Below, piece after piece: positions 44,655 to 53,987 of a stretch of DNA of 64,000 nucleotides. The position numbers were made by a program, and so were the translations under genes. This DNA is from an uncultured Bacteroidia bacterium. GTDB taxonomy: Bacteria > Bacteroidota > Bacteroidia > NS11-12g > UBA9320. Location: contig CALSMN010000005.1 of NCBI GenBank assembly GCA_943787465.1, positions 124,001 through 188,000 of the forward strand, given 5' to 3'. The notes under the pieces were generated by a model. The model was not told the DNA's origin and made no database searches. It saw only the letters and a list, made by a program, of their open reading frames with translations. Every line of letters begins with the position of its first letter. The first letter of the stretch is position 1.

Positions 44655-45533
44655 CTAAGTCATTTTCTTGAGTAATGCCTCTAATTGTTCTTTGGATGAA
44701 AAATCTATGATAATTGATCCTTTATCACTTGATTTTGATTTGAATTTTATAGAAGTGTTCAGGTGATTTGCTAACTTGTCCTTTTGTGACAGATAAGTAG
44801 AGAAGTCAAAATATTTTCGAGCTGATTTATCTGATTCATTACGCTCCAAATTTTCTCGTTCCTCCTTCACCATATCTTCGACTTGTCGCACTGATAATCC
44901 ACTGTTTACTGTTGATTTAAATAGTTGAATTTGACGAATTGGGTCTTCAACATTAATGAGTGCACGAGCATGCCCCATCATAATCTGACCTTCTTTGATG
45001 GCAAGCTGTATTTGTTCAGGTAGTTTGAGAAGTCTGAGGTAGTTATTCACTGTGCTTCTTTTTTTTCCAACACGCTCACCAAGAGCATCTTGTTTCAGAC
45101 CGCATTCTTCTAATAATCGTTGGTAAGACAAGGCAACTTCTATCGCATTTAAGTTCTCTCTTTGAATATTTTCAATCAATGCCATTTCGAGCATCTGTTG
45201 ATCATCTGCTAATCTAATATAAGCAGGTATATGTGTTTTTTGAGCTAAAATAGATGCCCGAGTTCTTCGTTCACCGCTAATAATCTCATATTTTTCGTAA
45301 CCAATTTTTCGAACAGTAATAGGCTGGATAATGCCATGAACTTTAATCGATTCAGATAATTCTAGCAAGGCATCTTCATCGAATTTTGTTCTAGGCTGAA
45401 AAGGATTAGCAATAATTTGACTGATCTGAATTTCAGCAATACTGTGAAGGGCTTTGGGCTCAATACTGGTTATGTCTGTATCTACATTTTCTAATAATGC
45501 ACTTAATCCTCGACCTAATACTTTCTTGCTCAT
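44655..45533 (-). CDS. parB: Chromosome partitioning protein ParB
   Basis: 292-residue centromere-binding CTP hydrolase. The N-terminal KKVLGRGLSALL is typical; the CTP-binding box is ISGERRTRASILA (GERR) preceded by IIANPFQPRTKFDEDALLELSESI (in parts); the helix-turn-helix is LKQDALGERVGKKRSTVNNYLRLLKLPEQI (in parts), followed by MMGHARALINVED. It loads at parS sites; I saw no clear parS match (TGTTNCACGTGGAAACA) in the window, though this was not an exhaustive scan. Its ATG overlaps the end of parA by four bases. Confidence 0.95.
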   Translation of the reverse strand: MSKKVLGRGLSALLENVDTDITSIEPKALHSIAEIQISQIIANPFQPRTKFDEDALLELSESIKVHGIIQPITVRKIGYEKYEIISGERRTRASILAQKTHIPAYIRLADDQQMLEMALIENIQRENLNAIEVALSYQRLLEECGLKQDALGERVGKKRSTVNNYLRLLKLPEQIQLAIKEGQIMMGHARALINVEDPIRQIQLFKSTVNSGLSVRQVEDMVKEERENLERNESDKSARKYFDFSTYLSQKDKLANHLNTSIKFKSKSSDKGSIIIDFSSKEQLEALLKKMT

Positions 45534-46333
45534 TCCTGTATAATTCTTTCTTCTTCCGTTATTTTAGTTAATCCATTTTTTTGCAGCAATTCTCTGGCTA
45601 GATTCAAATAACCAACACTACCCGCTGCTGTAGCATCATGTTCCAATACGGGCAATCCAAAACTAGGCGCTTCACTTAATGTAGTGTTTCTTTTAATAAT
45701 GGTATCGAATACCAACTGTTGAAAATGTAATTTAACTTCCTCTACAACTTGATTACTTAAACGTAAACGTGAATCATACATCGTTAAAACCAAACCTTCA
45801 ATTTCTAATTGAGTATTGATGCTTCGTTGAACAATTTTTATCGTATTTAATAACTTACCTAATCCTTCCAAGGCAAAATACTCACATTGAACAGGAATTA
45901 ATACGGAATCAGAAGCTCCCAAAGCATTGGTAGTAATTAATCCAAGAGATGGAGAACAATCTATAATAATGAAATCATAACTGTTTCGAACTTTTTCTAA
46001 AATCGTACTAAGTATTCGCTCTCTGTTGGGCAAATCTATCATTTCAATTTCAGCACCTACTAGGTCAATATTGGCAGGGAGAACATGCAAAAATGGGTAA
46101 TTCGTTTCTAAGATTGCATCCGTAGGATTGAGATCTTGCACCATCAATTCATATAATCCTAAACGAATATTTTTTGGATCAAAACCCAAATGAGATGTAG
46201 AATTAGCTTGAGGATCAGCGTCAATCAGTAAAACTTTATTTTCCAATACAGAAAGACTGTAGGATAGATTAATAGCTGTGGTTGTTTTTCCGACGCCTCC
46301 TTTTTGATTGGCTACACAAATTATTTTAGACAT
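45530..46333 (-). CDS. parA: Chromosome partitioning ATPase ParA
   Basis: 267-residue deviant Walker A ATPase. The nucleotide motif is ANQKGGVGKTTTAINLSYSL near the N-terminus; LLIDADPQANSTSHLG, IIIDCSPSLGLITTNALGAS and VLIPVQCEYFALEGLGKLL are the switch and base-contact regions. It works with ParB to segregate the chromosome origin. It lies 15 bases after the UPF0173 hydrolase gene, so hydrolase-parA-parB-DUF5683-hbd may be one transcript. Confidence 0.96.
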   Translation of the reverse strand: MSKIICVANQKGGVGKTTTAINLSYSLSVLENKVLLIDADPQANSTSHLGFDPKNIRLGLYELMVQDLNPTDAILETNYPFLHVLPANIDLVGAEIEMIDLPNRERILSTILEKVRNSYDFIIIDCSPSLGLITTNALGASDSVLIPVQCEYFALEGLGKLLNTIKIVQRSINTQLEIEGLVLTMYDSRLRLSNQVVEEVKLHFQQLVFDTIIKRNTTLSEAPSFGLPVLEHDATAAGSVGYLNLARELLQKNGLTKITEEERIIQE

Positions 46334-46348
46334 ATAGTTCTGTTATTT

Positions 46349-47044
46349 TTAAAGTTCAAAGGTTTGATTGATTAAAGGTAAAATGAGCTGAATGCTTGCA
46401 TCAGAAAATGAGGCATAAGCTGATTTATGATCAATTTCTATGGGTGTAAACGTATCAAAATGCATTCCAATAATTTTTTTAGAATCTATAAGCTTAGCTG
46501 CTTTAACTGCATCAGATATGCCCATTGTGAAATTATCTCCAATGGGTAAAAAAGCAAAATCTAATTCATATTCTAACGGTATTAATTGCATGTCTAGTGT
46601 TAAAGCAGTGTCTCCAGCATAATAAAAACACACCTCTGGTGTTTTAATTACAAAACCAACTGCACTTCCAGCATAACTTCCATCAGGAAAAGAACTACTG
46701 TGTTCCGCTTTGACCATTTTGATTGAACAAAAACCCAGATTTATAGATCCACCAATATTCATGGGCAGGCCATTCGTAACGCCTTGAGCTGAAAGCCATT
46801 CCGTAATTTCATAAACTGAAATTACTTGAGCTTGACTTTGTTTACAAATGGACACAGCATCTGCTATATGATCACCATGACCATGGCTAATTACAACTAG
46901 GTCAGGCTTAATTGTGGAAATATCGATCATACTTGCTTTGGGATTAGGTGAAATAAATGGATCGAAGAGTATATTTTTACCGCTCAATTCCACTAAAAAG
47001 CAAGAATGTCCGTAATATGTAATGTTTGGTCTCAATTTTATCAA
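46349..47044 (-). CDS. Metallo-beta-lactamase-fold hydrolase (UPF0173)
   Basis: ~231-residue metal-dependent hydrolase. The N-terminal ITYYGHSCFLVELSGKNILFDPF and the metal site SHGHGDHIADAV (HxHxDH) mark the UPF0173 branch; AEHSSSF, FYYAGDTALT and IGMHFDTF give the remaining ligands. Substrate unknown. No ATG fits: TTG codons at 47044 and 47035 both start close to the family N-terminus and lie downstream of a consensus -7 element, whereas the first in-frame ATG (47110) is upstream of it. I use 47044. Confidence 0.85.
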   Translation of the reverse strand: MIKLRPNITYYGHSCFLVELSGKNILFDPFISPNPKASMIDISTIKPDLVVISHGHGDHIADAVSICKQSQAQVISVYEITEWLSAQGVTNGLPMNIGGSINLGFCSIKMVKAEHSSSFPDGSYAGSAVGFVIKTPEVCFYYAGDTALTLDMQLIPLEYELDFAFLPIGDNFTMGISDAVKAAKLIDSKKIIGMHFDTFTPIEIDHKSAYASFSDASIQLILPLINQTFEL

Positions 47045-47055
47045 AGAATAAAATT

Positions 47056-47063
47056 CAAATCTA
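47056..47063 (-). promoter_or_regulatory. -7 element TAGATTTG (hydrolase-parAB)
   Basis: Exact TAnnTTTG on the minus strand in the ~33-base gap between the divergent TTG starts. Used here to fix the hydrolase start. Confidence 0.55.
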
Positions 47064-47077
47064 AACACAATACGAGG

Positions 47078-48682
47078 TTGATAATAAACAGATTTTTCAT
47101 AGTTATACACATCAATATGATGTTGATTTCTTGTAATTCAGCTCCGGATTCTTCTGATAAAAAAATAATTCGTTTTAATAGCGCTTCAGGAATTACATCT
47201 TTGGACCCTGCATTTGCAAGAACACAAGAGAACATACGTGCTGTAAATCAACTCTTTAATGGATTAGTCGAACTAGATAGTCAATTAAATATCTCACCCG
47301 CTATAGCTAAAAGTTGGTCGATTTCTGAAGATGCTAAAACGTACACTTTTGTACTCAATAATGAGGTCTTTTTCCACAACGACCCAAAGATTCCCATAAT
47401 AAATGAGAGGGTAACTGCCACTGATTTTGAATATTCATTTTATCGAATAATCGATAAAAAAACAGCGTCTGATGGAGCATGGATATTTAACGATATTGTA
47501 AATCCCAAAGACGCATTTAAAGCGTTAAATGATACCGTATTTCAGATTAACCTTAAAAAACCTTACGCTCCACTACTAAACCTACTTACCATGGCCTATT
47601 GTTATGTTGTCCCTCAAAAAGCAGTGGAGTTTTATGGTAATAGTTTTGGAAAAAATCCAGTGGGTACCGGTCCTTTTCAATTCGCTAATTGGTCAGAAGG
47701 TATCAAATTAAACTTTATAAAAAATGAAAATTACTTTGAATCGAAACCCGATCATCCTATTCCTCTTATTGATGCAATTTCTATCACCTTTAATCAAAGT
47801 AAACAGACCGAATTGCTTCATTTTTTTCAAGGTAATCTTGATTTATTTAATGGGATTGAAAGTTCATTCAAGGACGAAATATTAACTCCCAATGGAAAAC
47901 TCAACCCAAAATATGTCCATAATTTTGAATTACAAAAAAATCCATTTCTGAATACTGAATATCTTGCATTTAACATGGAAGATAGCATGTCACCAGTTTG
48001 CGATGTGAATTTTAGGAAAGCGATACATCATGCCATAGATAGAGAAACAATGATTGACTATTTAAGAAATGGGATCGGTAAATCCCCAAACGGTGGATTT
48101 TCTCCGAGGGGTCTTCCTGCTCATGTAAAAAGTGATGAGACGATGTATAATTTAGAATTGGCTCAGGAATATTTATCAAAATGTTCGATTAAACAAACCA
48201 AACCTCTACAATTAACTACTACTTCAAATTATCTAGATTTATGCATTCTTGTTCAAAATAATTGTGCTAAAATTGGCATTCAGATTTCCATAAATGTAGT
48301 ACCTGCAAGCTTACTCAAACAATCTAAATCTACTGGTGAATTATCATTTTTTAGGAGCAGTTGGATTGCTGACTATCCTGATGGAGAAAATTATATGGCT
48401 TGTTTTTATGGGCCAAATAAGGCTCCTAATGGTCCCAATTATACCCGATTTAGTAACCATCAGTTTGATACTTACTATACCCAACTTATTAATACTACTG
48501 ATCTTAAAAAAAGAAAAGAATTATATCAATCCATGGAAAAACTGTTGGCTAAGGAGCAACCATTTGTTCTGCTTTACTATGATGAGAGTATTTGGATAAA
48601 AAGCAATAAAGTCAGTGGTATTAGAATTAATGCCCTCAATCATTTAGATTTAAGAAATGCTAACATCCTATCGTTGGAATAA
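47078..48682 (+). CDS. Oligopeptide/dipeptide ABC transporter substrate-binding lipoprotein
   Basis: ~534-residue lipoprotein of the SBP_bac_5 (DppA/OppA) family. The lipobox is MLISCNS; starting from the TTG at 47078 gives a normal lipoprotein signal (MIINRFFIVIHINMMLIS-C). The mature part has LDPAFARTQENIRAVNQLFNGLVEL, SWSISEDAKTYTFVLNNEVFFH (in parts), NPVGTGPFQFANWSEG, and VNFRKAIHHAIDRETMIDYLRNG, classic for peptide binding. No permease or ATPase genes adjoin it, so it is an orphan binding protein. An upstream in-frame ATG (47006) would overlap the divergent gene. Confidence 0.88.
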   Translation: MIINRFFIVIHINMMLISCNSAPDSSDKKIIRFNSASGITSLDPAFARTQENIRAVNQLFNGLVELDSQLNISPAIAKSWSISEDAKTYTFVLNNEVFFHNDPKIPIINERVTATDFEYSFYRIIDKKTASDGAWIFNDIVNPKDAFKALNDTVFQINLKKPYAPLLNLLTMAYCYVVPQKAVEFYGNSFGKNPVGTGPFQFANWSEGIKLNFIKNENYFESKPDHPIPLIDAISITFNQSKQTELLHFFQGNLDLFNGIESSFKDEILTPNGKLNPKYVHNFELQKNPFLNTEYLAFNMEDSMSPVCDVNFRKAIHHAIDRETMIDYLRNGIGKSPNGGFSPRGLPAHVKSDETMYNLELAQEYLSKCSIKQTKPLQLTTTSNYLDLCILVQNNCAKIGIQISINVVPASLLKQSKSTGELSFFRSSWIADYPDGENYMACFYGPNKAPNGPNYTRFSNHQFDTYYTQLINTTDLKKRKELYQSMEKLLAKEQPFVLLYYDESIWIKSNKVSGIRINALNHLDLRNANILSLE

Positions 48683-48684
48683 TT

Positions 48685-49227
48685 TTATCCAGCTTTCAAA
48701 TTTCCACTTTTCTTAACACCACCCTTCGCTTTACTTTGTGCCTTTGGCGTATTCTTGGGTGCTTTATTTTGAGAAGTAGATTTCGCTTTTGTGTTCTTTA
48801 AATCTTTAGAGACATCTTCATCGGTTTGTGTGAGTTGGTTAAAATCAACTTGGTCTTTTAAAATAGTGTACCAACTTACTAATTTCAATATATCCGAATT
48901 ATAGACTTGATCCTCATCATAGTCTTCTATTACTTCTCTAAAAAAAGACTGAATTTCTTCACCACTACTCTTTTTAGTAATTAATTGTAATCCTCCCTCT
49001 ACTTTAGTATGTAGTGATTTAATAATTTCCTCTAATTTTTTATCACCATCGTAGGTATACATTGAAATATCATTGAGGAATGATACTTTTTGAGTTAAGC
49101 TTGTAGGAAATCTTCGCTTATCACCATTTAGTGATTCAACAATGAGTCCGTTAGATCGTTTTCCTACTAATTTATGTAAACCCGGTTTTCCAGCAACAGA
49201 TACAATTTCGTTAAGATATAATGACAT
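48685..49227 (-). CDS. DUF5606 protein
   Basis: 180-residue cytoplasmic protein. The first ~130 residues match DUF5606 as I know it: YLNEIVSVAGKPGLHKLVGKRSNGLIVESLNGDKRRFP (in parts), VSFLNDISMYTYDGDKKLEEI and a helical part with SWYTILKDQVDF. The C-terminal 45 residues are a basic, Lys/Ala/Ser-rich tail (KAPKNTPKAQSKAKGG), which suggests nucleic-acid contact. Function unknown; the family is restricted to Bacteroidota. It converges with the substrate-binding gene. Confidence 0.85.
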   Translation of the reverse strand: MSLYLNEIVSVAGKPGLHKLVGKRSNGLIVESLNGDKRRFPTSLTQKVSFLNDISMYTYDGDKKLEEIIKSLHTKVEGGLQLITKKSSGEEIQSFFREVIEDYDEDQVYNSDILKLVSWYTILKDQVDFNQLTQTDEDVSKDLKNTKAKSTSQNKAPKNTPKAQSKAKGGVKKSGNLKAG

Positions 49228-49321
49228 AAGTACTATTTAAATTTAAAGTGCGAAAATATTTATTCTAATCAATAACTAATGATTAACTATATTTTTTATG
49301 AATGTTCTATACAATGATAAG

Positions 49322-50173
49322 CTATAAAACAGCATTAATCTTTAAAAGTTTAATCAATAAACCTTCCATTTTATCCAGTGACAACATATTTGCACCATCA
49401 CTTAAAGCAGTACTTGGATCTGGATGAGTCTCAATAAACAAACCATCAACACCTACTGCAACTGCAGCTTTTGTTAGTGGTTCAATTAATTGTGGAAGTC
49501 CTCCAGTCACACCACTACCATTGTTGGGCTGTTGAAGAGAATGTGTACAATCCATAATTACAGGATGACCCATTTCCTTTAACCAAATTAAATTTCTATA
49601 ATCGACAACCATATCTCCATAACCAAACATATTTCCTCGTTCCGTTAACAAAATTTGGTTATTGTCCATGTCCTTAACCTTTTGAGCAGCATATCTCATA
49701 GCTTCAGCTGCAGCAAACTGACCCTTTTTTATATTTATAATTTTACCCGTTTTAGCTGCTGCCTGTAATAGATCCGTTTGTCGAAACAAAAAAGCAGGGA
49801 TTTGAAGAACATCCACAAATTCAGCAGCTAATGCGGCGTGACTACTTTCATGTATGTCAGTTACAATGGGCACGTTAAAAGTTGATCTAACTTTGCCAAG
49901 TAATTGTAATGCTTTTTCATCACCAATACCTGAAAAAGAAGATGCATTCGTTCTATTCGCTTTTCTAAATGAAGATTTGTATACAAATGGAATATTCAGC
50001 TTATCGGTCAACTTGATTAAAAACTCAGCTGTTTCCATAGTTATTTTTTCATTTTCAACAGCACAAGGTCCTGCTAAAAGAAATAAATTATTTCCAGTTA
50101 GAACTTTACTTAAGGTAGACTCAATCGAATTCAAAATAGGTGTTGTTTTAATTTCATTTACAAATGTACTCAT
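49322..50173 (-). CDS. kdsA: KDO-8-phosphate synthase
   Basis: 283-residue enzyme joining PEP and arabinose 5-phosphate to make KDO-8-phosphate for lipopolysaccharide. Motifs: FLLAGPCAVENEKITMETAEFL (in parts), FVYKSSFRKANRTNASSFSG, VDVLQIPAFLFRQTDLLQAAAKTGK, KKGQFAAAEAM, LLTERGNMFGYGDMVVDYR and FIETHPDPSTALSDGANML. All hallmark lysines and the DPS/ALSDG metal region are present. Its presence indicates an LPS-bearing outer membrane. Confidence 0.96.
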   Translation of the reverse strand: MSTFVNEIKTTPILNSIESTLSKVLTGNNLFLLAGPCAVENEKITMETAEFLIKLTDKLNIPFVYKSSFRKANRTNASSFSGIGDEKALQLLGKVRSTFNVPIVTDIHESSHAALAAEFVDVLQIPAFLFRQTDLLQAAAKTGKIINIKKGQFAAAEAMRYAAQKVKDMDNNQILLTERGNMFGYGDMVVDYRNLIWLKEMGHPVIMDCTHSLQQPNNGSGVTGGLPQLIEPLTKAAVAVGVDGLFIETHPDPSTALSDGANMLSLDKMEGLLIKLLKINAVL

Positions 50174-50283
50174 TTATAAAATGGGATTTTTAGAACCTGT
50201 ACCATACCGTTCAAAAAAAGCATGCATTATGATCTTTAAAACCTTTTTATTTTTTAACATTGCATTGCATAAAAACTAATTTG

Positions 50284-51084
50284 ATGTCAAATAATCTATT
50301 ACAAGGGAAAAAAGGAATTATCTCAGGAGCACTCGATAGCAACTCGATAGCATGGAAAGTCGCTGAAAAATGTGTAGAACAAGGAGCTGAAATAATTTTA
50401 ACAAATGCCCCCATTGCCATGCGTATGGGTGCCATAACTGAACTTTCAGAAAAATTAAACGCTCCAGTTATACCCTGTGATGTGACAGAAAATGCCCAAG
50501 TAATCGAGTTGGTTGAAAAGTCTATGGAACATTTTGGTGGTAAATTTGATTTTCTACTTCATTCTATTGGGATGAGCTTGAACGTTCGTAAAGGAAGAGA
50601 ATATACCAACTTAAAATACGATTGGACACACAAAACCTATGATATATCTGCTTTATCTTTTCATAAAATGATTCAAGCATGCTACCAATCAGATGCTATC
50701 AATGATTGGGGTTCTATCTTGGGACTTACTTACATTGCTGCACAGCGCGTTTTTCCTGATTACAGTGAGATGGCAGAGAGTAAAGCAATTCTGGAGAGCA
50801 TAGCTCGTAATTTTGGTTACCATTATGGTAAAAAGTCTAAAGTTAGAATAAACACTATTTCTCAATCACCTACAGTTACTACTGCAGGAAGTGGTGTGAA
50901 AGGTTTTGATGATTTTATCAGTTTTGCGTCCAAAATGTCGCCTTTGGGAAATGCAGATGCAAATACATGTGCTGACTATTGTATTTCATTATTTTCTGAC
51001 CTTACGAAGATGGTGACCATGCAAAACCTTTTTCATGATGGTGGGTTTAGTTTTACAGGTGTCAGCAATGATGTATTACGATAA
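50284..51084 (+). CDS. fabI: Enoyl-ACP reductase FabI
   Basis: 266-residue NADH-dependent SDR enzyme that completes each fatty-acid elongation cycle. The cofactor motif is GIISGALDSNSIAWKVAEK; the catalytic pair lies in RVFPDYSEMAESKAILE (Tyr-X6-Lys) with the second Tyr in GLTYIAA; LHSIGMSL and SPTVTTAGSGVKGFDDFISF follow the FabI pattern. The start ATG at 50284 is the family start (MSNNLLQGKKG); an earlier in-frame ATG (50260) overlaps a near-consensus -7 element (TAACATTG, 50255-50262). Confidence 0.94.
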   Translation: MSNNLLQGKKGIISGALDSNSIAWKVAEKCVEQGAEIILTNAPIAMRMGAITELSEKLNAPVIPCDVTENAQVIELVEKSMEHFGGKFDFLLHSIGMSLNVRKGREYTNLKYDWTHKTYDISALSFHKMIQACYQSDAINDWGSILGLTYIAAQRVFPDYSEMAESKAILESIARNFGYHYGKKSKVRINTISQSPTVTTAGSGVKGFDDFISFASKMSPLGNADANTCADYCISLFSDLTKMVTMQNLFHDGGFSFTGVSNDVLR

Positions 51085-53220
51085 CTAAAGCTTAACTCCC
51101 ATCTCATTGAGAACTACATCAGCTTTACCAAAATACTTCATAATATACAAAACATATCGAATATCTACACCGATTGATCGGCTGTAGCTTTCATTCCAAG
51201 CATAGTCATTTATTGTTGCCGTATACGCTCGATCAAAGTTAACTCCTACTAATCGTCCCTGACTATCCATTATTGGACTTCCACTATTACCTCCTGTGGT
51301 ATCCATGTTATATAAAAAACCTACAACTACACTAGAATTTATTGGACTTTTCAATACATCAGCTGGTACTATTTGCTTCATTTTGTCAATATATTCAGAT
51401 TGTAAAAAGTAGTCTGGGTTATCAGAGCCTTCTGTTTTTTCAATTATCCCCGCTATTGTTGTGTATGGACTCGCTATTACCGCATCTTCGGGTTCATAGC
51501 CTTTTACATATCCATAGGTGAAACGTAACGTACCGTTAGCATCAGGTATAAAGTCCCCCCCCTTCATTTCCATATCAATATCATTAAATCTAGGGATGAT
51601 CTCGTCTATTTCTGCATTGATTTGATTCATTTCTGATTCCATAGCCAAGAATAGTTTATTTACTTGTCCAGCAAAAGTGATTAAAGCATCTTTTGTAGCT
51701 ATAAACTTACCTAAATCTGAGGAAATCAATTCCGTATTTTTGGATATATCTCTTAATTTAGAAGATTCCCAAAGCATTGAAGCAAATGAATAAGCTGCAT
51801 TTTTTATTGATAGATCTGAGGCGTTAAAAAATTTATGATTAAACAAGAACTTAGTTTCGACTAAATCACTCAAAGACAATTGATAGATAAGTTCAGAAAA
51901 TAGTTTTTTCTCTAATGAAATTTTATCAGATAAACTTCGATAAGCTGTTAATTGTTTAGCAATTTGTTCTTTGTTGGATTCAATATATTTTGATTTTTCA
52001 GTTTTACTAAGATCACTCATTGATTGCTGGTGGAAATCAGTAAAAGCTGCACCACCAAAAATACCATTACGATATAATTGATTCAGATATATATAATCTC
52101 TGGACAACGCGAATTTTCTTTCATATAATGATTTATTTTTCTTAAATAAAGGTAAATATTCTTTGAGCTTTTTGTGATTTGAAGCAAAGTCAGCCATTTG
52201 TTTTTGAGCTTGGTATTTTTGAGCAATAATACCTGTTCTTTCAAGGCCTTGCATTTTTCCCTTAAAGTTTTTAGAGGTATTATTTAAACTTGCTAATCTG
52301 CCACTATACTTTAATTGAAGGTCTACATCATTCCCCGCATAAGTTTGTATTGCATCAATTTGAAAATCAAACCAATCTGAAATGATAGGTAAAACATAAT
52401 TGTTTTGATAATCCAAGAATTCAGCAGTCTGATTTCGATATGTTCTTCCAGGATAACCTAAAATAAATGTAAAATCACCTTCTTTGGTTCCAGCTGGATT
52501 GATCACTAAATGTTTTTCAGGAACGTAGGGTTTTCCATTTTCATAGGCACGCACAATCGAAAAGTCACCATTATGTCTCGGCCATTCCCAATTGTCTGAT
52601 TCACCACCAAATTTACCAATATTTTTGGGTGGCACATAAACCAATCGAACATCATTGAGTGTCTTGTATCTGAAAAGTGTATAGGATTTTCCAACAAGCA
52701 TCTCCGATATTTCTGGAACCAAGGCTGGATTACTTTCAACTTCACGTTGTATAATACCCGTTATGTTTTGATCAATAATTTTTTTCTTTTCCAAAGCAGA
52801 AGTTGAGGAAGAAATACCCTTTAAAACTTCAGCAGAGACATCCATGTATGAAACCGTAATTTGACATGGCAATGTAGTTCTTATTTCGTCTGATTCTTGA
52901 GAGGCATAGAAACCATTTTCCAGATAATTGTTGGTTGAAGAACTTGCAGAAGCAACAGAACTGAACACACAATGATGATTTGTAATAATCAGACCTGTTT
53001 CAGAAACAAAAGAACCCGTACATCCACCTAAACGAACCAATGCATTGACCAAAGCTGGCTTGGTTTCATTGTAAATTTCATCTGTATTTATTTCTAATCC
53101 TGCTTTTTTTAAGTCCAATGTATTTAATTGGCTCATAGGAAACATTCCTTCGTCTAGTTGATCTGATTTAAACGACAGTAACAAGACAAGGAAAACCATC
53201 GACACTACTATTTTATTCAT
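51085..53220 (-). CDS. S46 family dipeptidyl peptidase, DPP11-like
   Basis: 711-residue exported serine peptidase: signal peptide (VVSMVFLVLLLSFKS region), a chymotrypsin-fold half with the His motif FVSETGLIITNHHC near residue 72, a long helical middle region (~270-530), and the nucleophile motif TTGGNSGSPIMDSQGRLVG near the C-terminus. The residue 18 positions after the catalytic Ser is Arg (GVNFDRAY); in Porphyromonas enzymes Arg there gives DPP11 specificity for Asp/Glu at P1, whereas Gly gives DPP7. So it probably releases dipeptides ending in acidic residues in the periplasm. Confidence 0.92.
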   Translation of the reverse strand: MNKIVVSMVFLVLLLSFKSDQLDEGMFPMSQLNTLDLKKAGLEINTDEIYNETKPALVNALVRLGGCTGSFVSETGLIITNHHCVFSSVASASSSTNNYLENGFYASQESDEIRTTLPCQITVSYMDVSAEVLKGISSSTSALEKKKIIDQNITGIIQREVESNPALVPEISEMLVGKSYTLFRYKTLNDVRLVYVPPKNIGKFGGESDNWEWPRHNGDFSIVRAYENGKPYVPEKHLVINPAGTKEGDFTFILGYPGRTYRNQTAEFLDYQNNYVLPIISDWFDFQIDAIQTYAGNDVDLQLKYSGRLASLNNTSKNFKGKMQGLERTGIIAQKYQAQKQMADFASNHKKLKEYLPLFKKNKSLYERKFALSRDYIYLNQLYRNGIFGGAAFTDFHQQSMSDLSKTEKSKYIESNKEQIAKQLTAYRSLSDKISLEKKLFSELIYQLSLSDLVETKFLFNHKFFNASDLSIKNAAYSFASMLWESSKLRDISKNTELISSDLGKFIATKDALITFAGQVNKLFLAMESEMNQINAEIDEIIPRFNDIDMEMKGGDFIPDANGTLRFTYGYVKGYEPEDAVIASPYTTIAGIIEKTEGSDNPDYFLQSEYIDKMKQIVPADVLKSPINSSVVVGFLYNMDTTGGNSGSPIMDSQGRLVGVNFDRAYTATINDYAWNESYSRSIGVDIRYVLYIMKYFGKADVVLNEMGVKL

Positions 53221-53255
53221 GGTAATATTATTATTTATAAATTTTCTTTTGAATG

Positions 53256-53987
53256 CTAATCAAAATAAGATGCCTTTATAAAATTAGTTAGCATTTCATT
53301 ATTGCTCGTTTTTATATCTTCCACTTTACCCATCCACTCATTTTTACCCTGGTATATGAAAACAACATCATCGCCAATATCAAAGACAGTCTTCATATCA
53401 TGAGTATTAATGATTGTCGTAATATTAAATTCTTCTGTTATACTTTTCAAAAGCTCATCAATGACACGAGATGTTACTGGATCTAAACCTGAATTAGGTT
53501 CATCACAAAACAAATACTTAATATCTAATGCAATGGCTCTAGCTATTCCTACTCTTTTTTTCATACCACCACTAATTTCAGCTGGATATTTTTGATTAAT
53601 ACCAGCCATTTCAACCTGCTCTAGACAAAAATTTACACGATCTCTTCGTTCCGCTAAAGACATTTTAGTGAACATTTTTAATGGAAATTCTATGTTTTCC
53701 TCAACTGTAAATGAATCAAACAAGGCAGTTCCCTGAAATAGCATCCCAATTTCTTTTCTAACTTCTCTCAATTGGCTGTATTCAAGATTGGTAAAGTCTC
53801 GGTCATCATACATCACATTTCCTGAAGTTGGATTGAGAAGGCCTACCATACATTTCATCATTACACTCTTTCCATGTCCACTACTCCCAATAACTAGATT
53901 GACCCTACCTGTTTCAAACTTCGCTGAAATATTTTTTAATACTTCTACACCGTTGAATGATTTTGATACATTAGTAAGTTCAATCAT
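53256..53987 (-). CDS. mlaF: MlaF-like ABC transporter ATPase (lipid asymmetry)
   Basis: 243-residue ATPase of the MlaEFD phospholipid transport system. Walker A IGSSGHGKSVMM (Gly-His-Gly-Lys, with His in place of the usual Ala/Ser/Cys), signature EISGGMKKRVGIARAI, Walker B YLFCDEPNSGLDPVTS, and the switch His in IINTHDMKTVF. GMKKR rather than GQQQR is typical for MlaF. Its ATG overlaps the stop of the permease gene by four bases; mlaD is not in the window. Confidence 0.9.
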   Translation of the reverse strand: MIELTNVSKSFNGVEVLKNISAKFETGRVNLVIGSSGHGKSVMMKCMVGLLNPTSGNVMYDDRDFTNLEYSQLREVRKEIGMLFQGTALFDSFTVEENIEFPLKMFTKMSLAERRDRVNFCLEQVEMAGINQKYPAEISGGMKKRVGIARAIALDIKYLFCDEPNSGLDPVTSRVIDELLKSITEEFNITTIINTHDMKTVFDIGDDVVFIYQGKNEWMGKVEDIKTSNNEMLTNFIKASYFD

